Assembly (NCBI GenBank): GCA_003164135.1
Contig: PLSD01000028.1
Location: 62,001 to 126,000 of the forward strand
Length of the DNA stretch: 64,000 bases
Source of the DNA: Acetobacteraceae bacterium
Lineage (GTDB): Bacteria > Pseudomonadota > Alphaproteobacteria > Acetobacterales > Acetobacteraceae
Direction of reading: 5' to 3'
Each line of letters opens with the position of its first letter. The stretch's first letter is position 1. The position numbers and the translations under genes are program-made. A model generated the notes under the pieces. It was not told where the DNA came from, did no database searches, and saw nothing but the letters and a program-made list of their open reading frames with translations. Positions 40,921 through 50,274 of this stretch are shown here, piece by piece.

Positions 40921-42695
40921 TCCGCACCGAACCTGGCGGCGATCATCCCCGCGATGTGTTCGGCCACCCGCTTGTAAACCAGCCTGTCAAAGTGAAAATC
41001 ATACGGCAGCATAGTACCCGGCTCGACAAAGTCGAGAATATTGACGAGATGCACATCAGGTTTCCCAGCCAGCACCTCGCGGACCCAGTTGTTGAACCTC
41101 ATCTCCTTTGGCCTTGGCACCCACTGGCCGGATTTCTCATCCGTCATATATTCCGGCGTGAGCATCACAAAAACCAGCGCCTTGCCCGCCGCCGCCGCAA
41201 CCATTTTCTCCAATGCCGGGCGCAGCAAACCCTCAAATATCGGACCAATGCCCCAGAAATCCCGCTTCAAGGCTGCATAGTCCCGGTGCTGCTCATCGCT
41301 CCCCAGAAAATTCCGCAGACGCTCTTCGCTCAGCGCGGTAACATCGCAAATCGCATGGGGGTCATTTTGCAACAAAAAAGGCGCCGCCACGTCCAGTTGC
41401 TTGTGCTTGTATAAATATGCATAGCCATCCGTCCAAAAACTGAACATCCACACATCCCGGCTACCCTCGGCCATCGGCCGCGCCAGGGCTGAAGTCCAGT
41501 CTTCCGGCCGGTAGCCAATGCTCTGCAGCGCCTGCGCATCATCCTCCGGCACCTCGCCAAAAACATGGTTCAGGAACATCGCGTTGTCGGTCCGGAACTG
41601 CCGGCCGCCGCGCCCGCGGTTCATCTCCTCAAAATATTCCCCAGTCAGCGGCTTCAAATAATGCGACATCGCGCTCAGATCGCAGCCGCCGCGCAACACC
41701 AGCCGGTCCATCAGCCGCCCCGCGCCAGCCCCCCCCACCTCGCCGCCGGTTTCGGTAATCCAGTCGATCTCCCGCCTATCCTGCGTCACATCATGCACCG
41801 CGCCAGGCGCCACGCGCAGCGGCGGCCGCCCCAGCCAGTTGTAAGTCCAGGTCTCGACCCCCATGCTCAGCAACCGGCAGGAAAAACAAAAATACTTCAG
41901 ATCGATATAGTGATGTTCTCGCTGCCGTAGGAAAAACCCGGCATATCCGTAATCGCCATAACGGTCGCTTACCTTGATAAACCCGCAGAACACATGGAAC
42001 TGCCGCACCAGCCCCCGCAATTCCTCGCGCGCGGCATTCATATCCTCGGGCAGCCGGTTCTTGGTAAAATTAAGCTGATTGGTCCGGTTAATCAGCTCGA
42101 TCGCGCGGTCCAAGTTCGCCTCGACATCGTAATCAAAACTCACCTGAATCCCGCTGGCACGCAAAAACTCCAGGTTATCGCCACCCAGCACCGCCGCATC
42201 CGCCTGCCGTGCCTCCAGCACTTTATACTGCGCCAGCCGTGAGAGTTCCGGATCAGCCTTACCGGCCAAGCGCGGATCGTCGAGCAGCGCCGGAATAATC
42301 GTCTCGGCCGCAGTTTGCAGCCCCGGCACGTAGTACAGCGCCTCGGCCAAATTCGCCGGCTCATCGTCAATGAACAGCACCGTCCCGGGCCGCAATTGCG
42401 CCGCCTCAATCAGTGCAGCAATCCGCGGTCCTTTCGCTTCCCAGTTGATGCTCGGAAAAATAAAATGGTCCCAGATTTCATAACCTTCCAGCAGCGGCTT
42501 TATCCGCGCCGGATCGTTCTTCGAGCAGATGGAACTCATAATGCCCCGCCGGGCCAGCTCCACGACAATATTGTGGCATCGCACCACATATTGCATGGTT
42601 CCTTCGGCAAAATTACCCCGCCAAAATGTACCGTCGAGATCCCAGATAACCAGCCGGACAGGTTCCACCGCGTCTTCCCCATTTTCGCGCATCAC
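40917..42695 (-). CDS. HAD-IIIC family phosphatase (FkbH-like) with SGNH-like C-terminal region
   Basis: VRLVIWDLDGTFWRGNFAEG, ICSKNDPARIKPLL, VLFIDDEPANLAEA; C-terminal PYDFHFDRLVYKRVAEHIAG resembles a DxxH segment. Confidence 0.85.
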   Translation of the reverse strand: MMRENGEDAVEPVRLVIWDLDGTFWRGNFAEGTMQYVVRCHNIVVELARRGIMSSICSKNDPARIKPLLEGYEIWDHFIFPSINWEAKGPRIAALIEAAQLRPGTVLFIDDEPANLAEALYYVPGLQTAAETIIPALLDDPRLAGKADPELSRLAQYKVLEARQADAAVLGGDNLEFLRASGIQVSFDYDVEANLDRAIELINRTNQLNFTKNRLPEDMNAAREELRGLVRQFHVFCGFIKVSDRYGDYGYAGFFLRQREHHYIDLKYFCFSCRLLSMGVETWTYNWLGRPPLRVAPGAVHDVTQDRREIDWITETGGEVGGAGAGRLMDRLVLRGGCDLSAMSHYLKPLTGEYFEEMNRGRGGRQFRTDNAMFLNHVFGEVPEDDAQALQSIGYRPEDWTSALARPMAEGSRDVWMFSFWTDGYAYLYKHKQLDVAAPFLLQNDPHAICDVTALSEERLRNFLGSDEQHRDYAALKRDFWGIGPIFEGLLRPALEKMVAAAAGKALVFVMLTPEYMTDEKSGQWVPRPKEMRFNNWVREVLAGKPDVHLVNILDFVEPGTMLPYDFHFDRLVYKRVAEHIAGMIAARFGAD

Positions 42696-42728
42696 CAGGG
42701 AGTTCCCTGCCCGCCGAGACTATCGCGT

Positions 42729-44300
42729 CTAACTGCACCCCGCCAGATTATACCCTGGCACCGGCAGGCCCTCCACGCAGCCCACACTCACCCCATCACC
42801 AGGATTCGCCGGGTCGTAAAGCGCGATCAATATCCGGTTACCCGCCACTTGCATCATGCTTGGTGTACCCAGCGCCTGCGTCTCGGCAAAAAAGCTCAAA
42901 AGCGCCTTGGAATCTCCGCTTTGCCCGGCATGGCCATAAACCGCCCACACCCGCTTACCCTGCCTCATCGCCTGTTTGGCGTGGTTCAAATCACCGGCGG
43001 AATCATTCAGCACCACGGTCTGCGTGCCTGGCGGCAAATACACGCGCAAAATCGGCAACGCCCCGCTATCGTACAGATACACCACGTCGCCTGGCGCCAC
43101 GTCCTGCGCCAGCAACTTCGCCGCAATGTCCCAGCGCGGTTTGGTTTCAGCATTGTAGTACGGCACCAAATTCGCAAACAGCAGCAACGCAACCCCGCCC
43201 ACCACAATGGCGCGCACCCGCGGCGAGGTATGGTCCAGCAACGCGGAAGCCCCGATACCGGCCAAAATCGCGAACGGCGCCGCACTCCATAGAATATACC
43301 GCGGCAGCAAAATCGGCCGCCAGATGGAAATAACCGTGAACATCAGGGGCAGGAACACAAAGGAAATACCCAGCACTGCAAGCATCGCGGGGCGGCGGCG
43401 CAGCACCCAAGCGGCGGTGCCCACGGCCACGGCCAGTGCTGCATCGATCAGGTAGATCAGCGCGAACGGCGTCGGCACATCCATGAAGCGGAAGGTCACG
43501 GAATCGGCCACCCGCATAAAATAAACCGAACCCAAATTGTACCACAGCCGCTCGCTGGTCAGCGGCGGAATCCACATCACGCTGTTAATGTAGCCCTGGC
43601 CCTGATACATCGTCATCGCCGCATAAAACGGCGCGCAACATACCGCGACGATCAGGTCCGCGATGATAAAATTGCGCAGCAACTGCCCCCGGTTGGGCGA
43701 TTGCACCAGCAGCGTGGCGCCTATCAGGTTACCAATCAGCAGCCAGGGCAAACCATCCCCCAGCACATCCAGCGCCGCCACTGAGCCCAGAATGAATGCC
43801 GCCCAGCCCCCCCGCGCCACCGGATTACGCAGCGGCTGGGAAGCACCGGGAATGTCCAGCGCCAGCCTGGTCAGGCCGTAAAGTGCTACCAGGATCAGGC
43901 ACATTTCCAGCATGTAGGAGCGCGCCTCCTGGCTGAATGCCAGTGCCACCGGTGAAAGCCCGATAATCAGCGCCGCGATAATCCCGGCCGTGCGCCCGGC
44001 GACACGGTAAGCGATCATGAACACCAGCATCACCGCAACCGCGCCAAACACCGCCGAGGGCAGCCGCAGCCAATATTGCGGATTCCCCAGCCCCACCAGC
44101 GGCGAAAGCAGCAAGAAAAAGCTCGGCATGTGGTGATTGAGGAATGAATCGGCCACCAGCGCCGCCGGCGCCAGCGAGGCGCGTTGCAGCGTAAACACCT
44201 CATCCAGCCAGAGCGGTCTTGCCCCCAGGAAACTCAGCCGTGGCAGCAGCGCCAGCACGAAGGCCGCGAACGGCCAACGCAAATAACGCAACCTGTTCAC
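42729..44300 (-). CDS. GT39-like membrane glycosyltransferase
   Basis: 523 aa; LGARPLWLDEVFTLQRA...LNHHMPSFFLLLSPLVGLGNPQYWLRLPSAVFGAVAVM, typical GT39 N-terminal loop. Confidence 0.82.
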   Translation of the reverse strand: MNRLRYLRWPFAAFVLALLPRLSFLGARPLWLDEVFTLQRASLAPAALVADSFLNHHMPSFFLLLSPLVGLGNPQYWLRLPSAVFGAVAVMLVFMIAYRVAGRTAGIIAALIIGLSPVALAFSQEARSYMLEMCLILVALYGLTRLALDIPGASQPLRNPVARGGWAAFILGSVAALDVLGDGLPWLLIGNLIGATLLVQSPNRGQLLRNFIIADLIVAVCCAPFYAAMTMYQGQGYINSVMWIPPLTSERLWYNLGSVYFMRVADSVTFRFMDVPTPFALIYLIDAALAVAVGTAAWVLRRRPAMLAVLGISFVFLPLMFTVISIWRPILLPRYILWSAAPFAILAGIGASALLDHTSPRVRAIVVGGVALLLFANLVPYYNAETKPRWDIAAKLLAQDVAPGDVVYLYDSGALPILRVYLPPGTQTVVLNDSAGDLNHAKQAMRQGKRVWAVYGHAGQSGDSKALLSFFAETQALGTPSMMQVAGNRILIALYDPANPGDGVSVGCVEGLPVPGYNLAGCS

Positions 44301-45337
44301 GCAACCGCCTCAGCCGGTCCCTGCGTCTGGGATTGCGACTGCCCGCCGACAGGCGCCGGCTCAGCCGGCTGCCAGTCGCGGAAAAACGCCCGGCCAATCG
44401 CGGCGGCAAGTTTCTGGATATGGATTTGCACAATGTCCAGATACTCATGCAGCCCTGCAGCAAGAATATGACCAATCGGCATTTCCAGCAGCAGCTCGCG
44501 CAAATATTCCGCCAGCTCAATCGCCTCGCCCGCCGCCGAAAGCCCGTAAATCCTGCGCAGATCATCCAGATGCGACTCCGCCCGGCGCACACACAGCAAT
44601 GCTGAACGCGGTGAGGAGGGATCGCGCAGCAGGAAATGCACCACGTCCTCGCTTGAAAAACTCGCCCGGGTGCGCCGCTTGAAGGCGTGATACCCGGCAG
44701 CCGCCCGCAAAATCGCGTTCCACTGCGTCAACTCGGCGACACGCTTTTCCTCGCGCCCCTGCGGCAGCAGCGCGGTATATTTAATATCCAGCATACGCGT
44801 GGTCTGGTCGGCGCGCTCGATCAACCGGCCGAGTTCATAAAAATACCAGCCCTGGTCGCGGTACAGCGTGCCCTCGGTAATCCCGGTATGCGCCTGCACA
44901 CCGTCCTTCAACTTGGTGCACAGCCGCGAGAGCGCATCCCCCTCCAGATCCTCCGGCGTAATCCGCCCGACAAAACGGTGGAATACGTTAATCTGGCGCC
45001 ACATCTCAGTGCTCATCAGCGGCCGCAGCGTGCGCGCGTTGGTCCGCGCATCCTCCAAATTTCCCGGCACCGAGGTCGGGTTGCCACGATCGAGTAAATA
45101 AAACCGCTTCACATGTGTCGCATCCGGCGAGAACCCGCGCGCCTTGAAGTTCTTTTCATCCGCATTGATACGGATCAGCCCGAACCAGGCGTCCGTCTCA
45201 AACCCCGGGCTCTCAAAACTCTGCGTCACGTCGATCAACCGCGCCAGGTTTTCCACCCGCTCCAGGTAGCGCGCCATCCAGAACAACCCCTCGGCATCGC
45301 GCGCGAGCAGCACGGCATCGAATCGCATCTGGTTCAT
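44297..45337 (-). CDS. Alpha-E domain protein (DUF403/COG2307)
   Basis: 346 aa; LLARDAEGLFWMARYLERVENLARLIDVTQSFE..., ELGRLIERADQTTRMLDIKY. Confidence 0.93.
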   Translation of the reverse strand: MNQMRFDAVLLARDAEGLFWMARYLERVENLARLIDVTQSFESPGFETDAWFGLIRINADEKNFKARGFSPDATHVKRFYLLDRGNPTSVPGNLEDARTNARTLRPLMSTEMWRQINVFHRFVGRITPEDLEGDALSRLCTKLKDGVQAHTGITEGTLYRDQGWYFYELGRLIERADQTTRMLDIKYTALLPQGREEKRVAELTQWNAILRAAAGYHAFKRRTRASFSSEDVVHFLLRDPSSPRSALLCVRRAESHLDDLRRIYGLSAAGEAIELAEYLRELLLEMPIGHILAAGLHEYLDIVQIHIQKLAAAIGRAFFRDWQPAEPAPVGGQSQSQTQGPAEAVA

Positions 45338-46809
45338 GCCCCGTCTCCTTGCCCGAAATCATCGGCCAGCACCCAGGTATCTTTCGACCCACCACCCTGG
45401 CTGGAGTTCACAATCAAACTGCCGCGCTTCATCGCCACCCGGGTCAATCCGCCGGGCAGCACCCAGCTTTCCTTGCCGGTAACAATAAACGGCCGCAAAT
45501 CCAGATGCCGCGGCCCGATCCCCTCCTCTGCCAGCGTCGGCGCCACGGAAAGCCCGATCATCGGCTGGCTGATCCAGTTGCCTGGATCGGCCAGGATGGA
45601 AGCCCGCGCCACATCCAGCTCTTCCTTGCTCGCACGCGGCCCAATGGTAATGCCGTAGCCACCGGATTCACCCACCGGCTTGGTCACGAGCTTGTGCAGA
45701 TTATCCAGCGTATATTGCAGCCCCTCCGCCTCGCGGCAGATATGGGTCTCAACATTCTGAATCAACGCCTCTTCGCCCAGGTAGTATTTGATAATGCGCG
45801 GCATATACGCATACACCGCCTTGTCATCCGCAACACCCGTACCAACCGCGTTGGCAATCGCCACGTTCCCCGCCTTCCATGCGCTGATCAACCCGCGCAC
45901 GCCCAGCATGGAATCCGGACGGAACACCGCCGGGTCGAGGAAGTCATCGTTCAAGCGCCGGTAAATCGTATGCACCCGCCGCAGCCCGGAAATCGTGCGC
46001 ATGTACACACGCTCGTTTTCCACCACCAGGTCAGCACCCACCACCAGCGGCACGCCCATTTCACGCGCCAGGAACACGTGTTCAAAATACGCCGAATTAT
46101 AAATGCCAGGCGAGAGCAGCACGACCTGCGGATCATCATCCCCGCCCGGCGCAATCTCCGTCATCGCCGCGCGCAGCCGCCGGCCATAATCATCAACCGG
46201 CAGCAGCTTTATCCCCGCCATCAAATCGGGGAAGGTCCGCAGCATCAAATGCCGGTTCTCAATGACGTAGGACACACCAGATGGTGTACGCGCATTATCT
46301 TCCAGCACGCGGAAATCGCCGAACTCATCGCGGATAATGTCGATGCCGCAAACATGCACATAAGTGCCGTGCGGCACCGGAAAATCCTTCATCTCCGGCC
46401 GGTAGTTGGAATTGCCGTACACCAGCTCGGCCGGGATAACCCCGTCGCGCACAATATGCCCCGGCCCGTAAATATCCCCCAGGAACGCATTCAACGCCGC
46501 GACGCGCTGAATGCACGCCCGCTCCAACAGGTCCCATTCACCCGCCGTCAACACCCGCGGAATACAGTCAAACGGCAAAATCCGGTCAATCGCGGTGGCG
46601 TCGGAGTACACGGTAAACGTCACGCCAAGGTCAATCAGCTCCGTCTCCGCGGCCGAGGCCCGCGCGCGCAACGCGTCCAACCCGATTCTACCGAGTCGTT
46701 GGATCAACCAATCCGGCACGGGCCCGGCGCCGGGCCGCTTGCGTGTCAGTTCACAAAAATATCGGCCCGGATCGTAATCCGGCCAGGTGTTGCGAAAAAT
46801 ATCGTTCAA
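45334..46809 (-). CDS. Circularly permuted type 2 ATP-grasp protein (COG2308)
   Basis: 491 aa; RVLEDNARTPSGVSYVIENRHLM, LLSPGIYNSAYFEHVFLAREMGVPLVVGADL, KLVTKPVGESGGYGITIGP, SWVLPGGLTRVA. Confidence 0.95.
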   Translation of the reverse strand: MNDIFRNTWPDYDPGRYFCELTRKRPGAGPVPDWLIQRLGRIGLDALRARASAAETELIDLGVTFTVYSDATAIDRILPFDCIPRVLTAGEWDLLERACIQRVAALNAFLGDIYGPGHIVRDGVIPAELVYGNSNYRPEMKDFPVPHGTYVHVCGIDIIRDEFGDFRVLEDNARTPSGVSYVIENRHLMLRTFPDLMAGIKLLPVDDYGRRLRAAMTEIAPGGDDDPQVVLLSPGIYNSAYFEHVFLAREMGVPLVVGADLVVENERVYMRTISGLRRVHTIYRRLNDDFLDPAVFRPDSMLGVRGLISAWKAGNVAIANAVGTGVADDKAVYAYMPRIIKYYLGEEALIQNVETHICREAEGLQYTLDNLHKLVTKPVGESGGYGITIGPRASKEELDVARASILADPGNWISQPMIGLSVAPTLAEEGIGPRHLDLRPFIVTGKESWVLPGGLTRVAMKRGSLIVNSSQGGGSKDTWVLADDFGQGDGA

Positions 46810-47120
46810 ACCAACGGCTCCGATCGGAAATAGTCCTGGCCGGCCAACGGCACCAACCCCGGAACGGTCATATCCTGGTCACAAACTGCGCAAATCCGCG
46901 CCAAAGTATAAAAAACCACGAAGGAATTCATCAATTATTAACCATCCAACAGCATTTTCTCACCATCGTCCCCCAACAGGCTGCCCCCAAAATCGGTACG
47001 GCCGCAAGCCCCCCGTGCTGACAATGCAAACCCCGGACCAACCGCATGATTATGACACCCGTGTTGCGGCGCAACCGATTCCCCGTAGCCCACTGCCGAT
47101 CAGTCTGTTAACCAGGAAAA

Positions 47121-49331
47121 ATGTATGCCGTGGCTTCCAGCGATGAAATGATCGACCGGTCCGGCCGGATCCGGGCCTCCTGGGTTCCGGTCATGGAGGC
47201 CGTGCGCGATATCGGGCATGACGAATTGGCCCGCCGCTCCGCCGCACTGAACCGGCAGATGCGCCTCGCAGCCCCCTTCGGCGCCTCGCCGGTCCGCCAC
47301 TATGACCCCCTGCCCGCGCCGCTTACCGCGGTAGAATTCTCCTGGCTTGAGGCCGGGCTGCTGCAACGCGCCAAACTGCTCAACGCCGCGCTGGAGGACC
47401 TCTACGGCCCACAAACCCTGCTGCACGACGGCAGCCTCCCCCCGGCACTGGTGCTGGGCAACGAGCATTTCCTGCGCAGCCTGCACACCGGCGGCCTCCT
47501 CCGCTTCCCCCGCCTAACTTTCTACGCGGCGGATGTCGTGCGTGGATCAGACGGCCGCTTCCAGGTCCTGCGCGACCACACCGGCGTCATCCCCGGCCTC
47601 GGCCACGCGCTTTCGCTCCGCCGCATGGCCTCCAGCACGGTCCCGGAACTCTTCCGCGCCGGCGGCCTGCGCAGCCTGCGCCCGGTGCGGGAAATGCTGG
47701 TCGACCATTTGCAACGCTCGGCCGCGGGCGGCCTGGTCGCCGTGCTCTCCGCCGGCGCCGCCAGCCCCGCTTTGGCGCAGGACGCCATGGACGACGCCCT
47801 CCTCGCCCGCGCGCTCGGCGTCCTGCTCATCGAGCCCGGCGACCTCGCCACCCGCAACGGCGGCCTACACATGAAAACCCTGAGCGGCCTGCTGCCCGTC
47901 TCCAGCCTCATCCGCGGCCTTTCGGGCATAGACCTGGACCCGCTGGAGCAAGGCGGGCGCCCCGGTGCAGGCATCCCCGGCGCGTTCGGCGCCATCCGCT
48001 CCGGCGCCCTCGCCATGCACAACGCCCCCGGCAGCGCCCTCATCGAAGCGCCCGAACTTGCGGGATATATCGAGCCGCTGTTCCAGCGCCTGCTCGGCGA
48101 GGCCCCCCTCCTGGCCAAGGCCTCCGGCGACCCGGTGACCAACGCCTCCAAAGCCCCCTTCGTCAACGGCACCAACCTGGTCTCCACCCCCATCCTGTTC
48201 CGGATGTACTCCTGGCACGACGGCAACACCTGGCAGGTTCTCCCCGGCGGCCTCGGCTTCGGCCTGGAACAGAACAGCGCCGCGCAGGGCATGGTCGTCA
48301 CCGGCATGAAGGACGTCTGGATTCTCGACGCCGACGAGCCGCATTTCATCACCGGCGCCACGCATAGCGACCCGCCAACCCGCACCAAATTCCTCGCCGC
48401 CGCGCATCTACCCTCGCGCGTCGCCGACAATCTGTTCTGGCTCGGCCGCTCGGTGGAACGCCTGGAATCCGCCTCCCGCCTGCTCATGCTGGCCCTGCCC
48501 CGCCTGGAATCCGGCACTTCACTCCCGCGCGACCTCGCCGAGCGCGGCCTCATCGCCAAATGCCTGGCCCAGGCCGGGCTGCTCCCGGCGGACCTCGCGG
48601 GCGGCGCCCTTTCCGGCCGGCAGCTGCGCAGCACGCTGGCGCGGCGCAAACCCATCGCCGGTCTGGTCAAGGAGGTCGCCCGCCTGATCAACGCCGCCAG
48701 TGAACGTTTGAGCCCCAGTATGCTCGCCACCGTGCGCTTTGCCCTGCATCAGGCCAACGAATCCCTGCCCAACGAGGAAACCGCCCTCCCCTCCATGCTC
48801 AGCTTCGCCGCCACCTTCGCCGGCATCGCGGCGGAGAACATGTCGCGCGACGGCGGCTGGCTGTTCCTCGAAATGGGCCGCCGCCTGGAGCGCGCCGAAA
48901 CTTTAGCCGAAACCCTCGCCATCCTGCTCAACGCCGCGCCGGAGCGCCTGGAACCCGGCATGGCCCTGGGCATCGAGCTTGCCGACTCCGTGCTGAGCTA
49001 CGATCTGCGCCACGCCGGCATTCTTTCCCCCGGCCCGGTGCTGGAAATGCTGCTGGCCGATACCGGCAACCCGCGCAGCCTCGCCTACCAGTGCATCGTG
49101 CTGCGCAACTGCCTGTCGTACCTCGGCGCCGAGGACGACGCAGAATCCCTGAAACTGCTGCAACAGGAAGTGGTGAACCTCAGCGGCGAAGTCTCCGGCC
49201 TGTCCAAACCGCTCACCGCCATCGGCGCCCGCCTGCGCCTGCTCTCAGACCACGTACACCGCCGCTTCTTCACCCTGCTGCCCGAGGCGCATCAGCTCGA
49301 AGACGAACAGGAGCTGGAAGCCGCGCAATGA
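47121..49331 (+). CDS. Circularly permuted ATP-grasp-like (degenerate) plus alpha-E fusion protein
   Basis: 736 aa; N-half colinear with the 45334-46809 protein; C-half RVADNLFWLGRSVERLESASRLLML... alpha-E. Confidence 0.9.
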   Translation: MYAVASSDEMIDRSGRIRASWVPVMEAVRDIGHDELARRSAALNRQMRLAAPFGASPVRHYDPLPAPLTAVEFSWLEAGLLQRAKLLNAALEDLYGPQTLLHDGSLPPALVLGNEHFLRSLHTGGLLRFPRLTFYAADVVRGSDGRFQVLRDHTGVIPGLGHALSLRRMASSTVPELFRAGGLRSLRPVREMLVDHLQRSAAGGLVAVLSAGAASPALAQDAMDDALLARALGVLLIEPGDLATRNGGLHMKTLSGLLPVSSLIRGLSGIDLDPLEQGGRPGAGIPGAFGAIRSGALAMHNAPGSALIEAPELAGYIEPLFQRLLGEAPLLAKASGDPVTNASKAPFVNGTNLVSTPILFRMYSWHDGNTWQVLPGGLGFGLEQNSAAQGMVVTGMKDVWILDADEPHFITGATHSDPPTRTKFLAAAHLPSRVADNLFWLGRSVERLESASRLLMLALPRLESGTSLPRDLAERGLIAKCLAQAGLLPADLAGGALSGRQLRSTLARRKPIAGLVKEVARLINAASERLSPSMLATVRFALHQANESLPNEETALPSMLSFAATFAGIAAENMSRDGGWLFLEMGRRLERAETLAETLAILLNAAPERLEPGMALGIELADSVLSYDLRHAGILSPGPVLEMLLADTGNPRSLAYQCIVLRNCLSYLGAEDDAESLKLLQQEVVNLSGEVSGLSKPLTAIGARLRLLSDHVHRRFFTLLPEAHQLEDEQELEAAQ

Positions 49332-49410
49332 TTATTTGCACCATGTGCAGCCGCGCAATGATATTTCCCCTAATGCGCCACCGCGAAATGAAGTATCACC
49401 TCTCCGCATG
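49321..49410. repeat. Three imperfect 30-bp tandem repeats
   Basis: CCGCGCAATGATTATTTGCACCATGTGCAG / CCGCGCAATGATATTTCCCCTAATGCGCCA / CCGCGAAATGAAGTATCACCTCTCCGCATG. Confidence 0.6.
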
Positions 49411-49411
49411 A
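49328..49411 (+). CDS. 27-codon micro-ORF (candidate)
   Basis: MIICTMCSRAMIFPLMRHREMKYHLSA*; ATG overlaps the upstream TGA and its TGA overlaps the downstream ATG. Confidence 0.35.
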   Translation: MIICTMCSRAMIFPLMRHREMKYHLSA

Positions 49412-50274
49412 TCTACCGCCTGCACCACGCCACCACCTATGACTACGCCAAAGCCGTCGTCCTCGGCACGCATTTCATGCATTTGCTGCCGCGCGACCGC
49501 CCCGGCCAGTCGATCCGCGAGGCCGAGCTGAGCGTATCCCCCCAACCGGAAACGCGGCGCGACGAGACCGATCACTTCGGCAACACCACCACCACCGTCT
49601 CGCTCACCGGGCCACACCGCCAGTTTGTCGTCGCCCTAAGCGCCACCGTGGACGTCGAACAACCCGCCCCGCCGCCGCCCGCGCAAACCCCGCGCTGGGA
49701 GGCCATCGCCGTGCGCGGCCTTAAAGACCCCGACGTCGCCGAATTCTGCCTGCCCAGCGCATTGGCCAAACCCACCGGGGAAATTGCCGACTACACCGCC
49801 GTCAGCTTCCCCCCCGGCCGCACCATCCTCACCGGCCTGCTGGAGCTGAACCTGCGCATCTGGACGGACATGACCTACACCTCAGGTGTCACCAATAATT
49901 CCACCACCGCCGCGCAGGTCTTCAAAACCCGCGCGGGCGTCTGCCAGGACTACGCGCATTTCATGCTCGCCTGCCTGCGCTCGCTTGGTCTGCCGGGGCG
50001 CTACGTCTCCGGCTACCTGCGCACCTCGCCCCCCGCCGGCCAAACCAAACGCCGCGGCGCCGACCAATCCCACGCCTGGGTCTCCGCCTGGCTCGGCCAG
50101 GACATCGGCTGGGTCGACTTCGACCCCACCAACAACCTGCTGGTCTCCAATGAACACGTAACATTAGCCTGGGGCCGCAACTTTCAGGACGTGAGCCCCC
50201 TGCGCGGCATCATTCTGGGCGGCGGCCGGCATACCTTGCGCGTAAATGTCGATCTGGACCCGGTGCTGACCTGA
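49408..50274 (+). CDS. Transglutaminase-like cysteine protease-fold protein (COG1305)
   Basis: MIYRLHHATTYDYAKAVVLGTHFMHLLPRDRPGQ...; FKTRAGVCQDYAHFMLACLRSLGLPGRYVSGYLRT, SHAWVSAWLGQDIGWVDFDPTN. Confidence 0.93.
   Translation: MIYRLHHATTYDYAKAVVLGTHFMHLLPRDRPGQSIREAELSVSPQPETRRDETDHFGNTTTTVSLTGPHRQFVVALSATVDVEQPAPPPPAQTPRWEAIAVRGLKDPDVAEFCLPSALAKPTGEIADYTAVSFPPGRTILTGLLELNLRIWTDMTYTSGVTNNSTTAAQVFKTRAGVCQDYAHFMLACLRSLGLPGRYVSGYLRTSPPAGQTKRRGADQSHAWVSAWLGQDIGWVDFDPTNNLLVSNEHVTLAWGRNFQDVSPLRGIILGGGRHTLRVNVDLDPVLT

Noticed and set aside
46072-46083. Palindrome GAACACGTGTTC
   Set aside because: Superficially parS-like but with the wrong half-site order (parS is GTTCCACGTGGAAC), and inside a conserved coding segment (FEHVF).
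45349-46833. 494-aa plus-strand ORF antisense to the ATP-grasp gene
   Set aside because: Rich in His/Arg/Gln with no recognisable motif; typical spurious antisense frame in high-GC DNA opposite a clearly conserved gene.
47522-48730. 402-aa minus-strand ORF
   Set aside because: Antisense to the ATP-grasp/alpha-E fusion, S/R/P-rich spurious frame.
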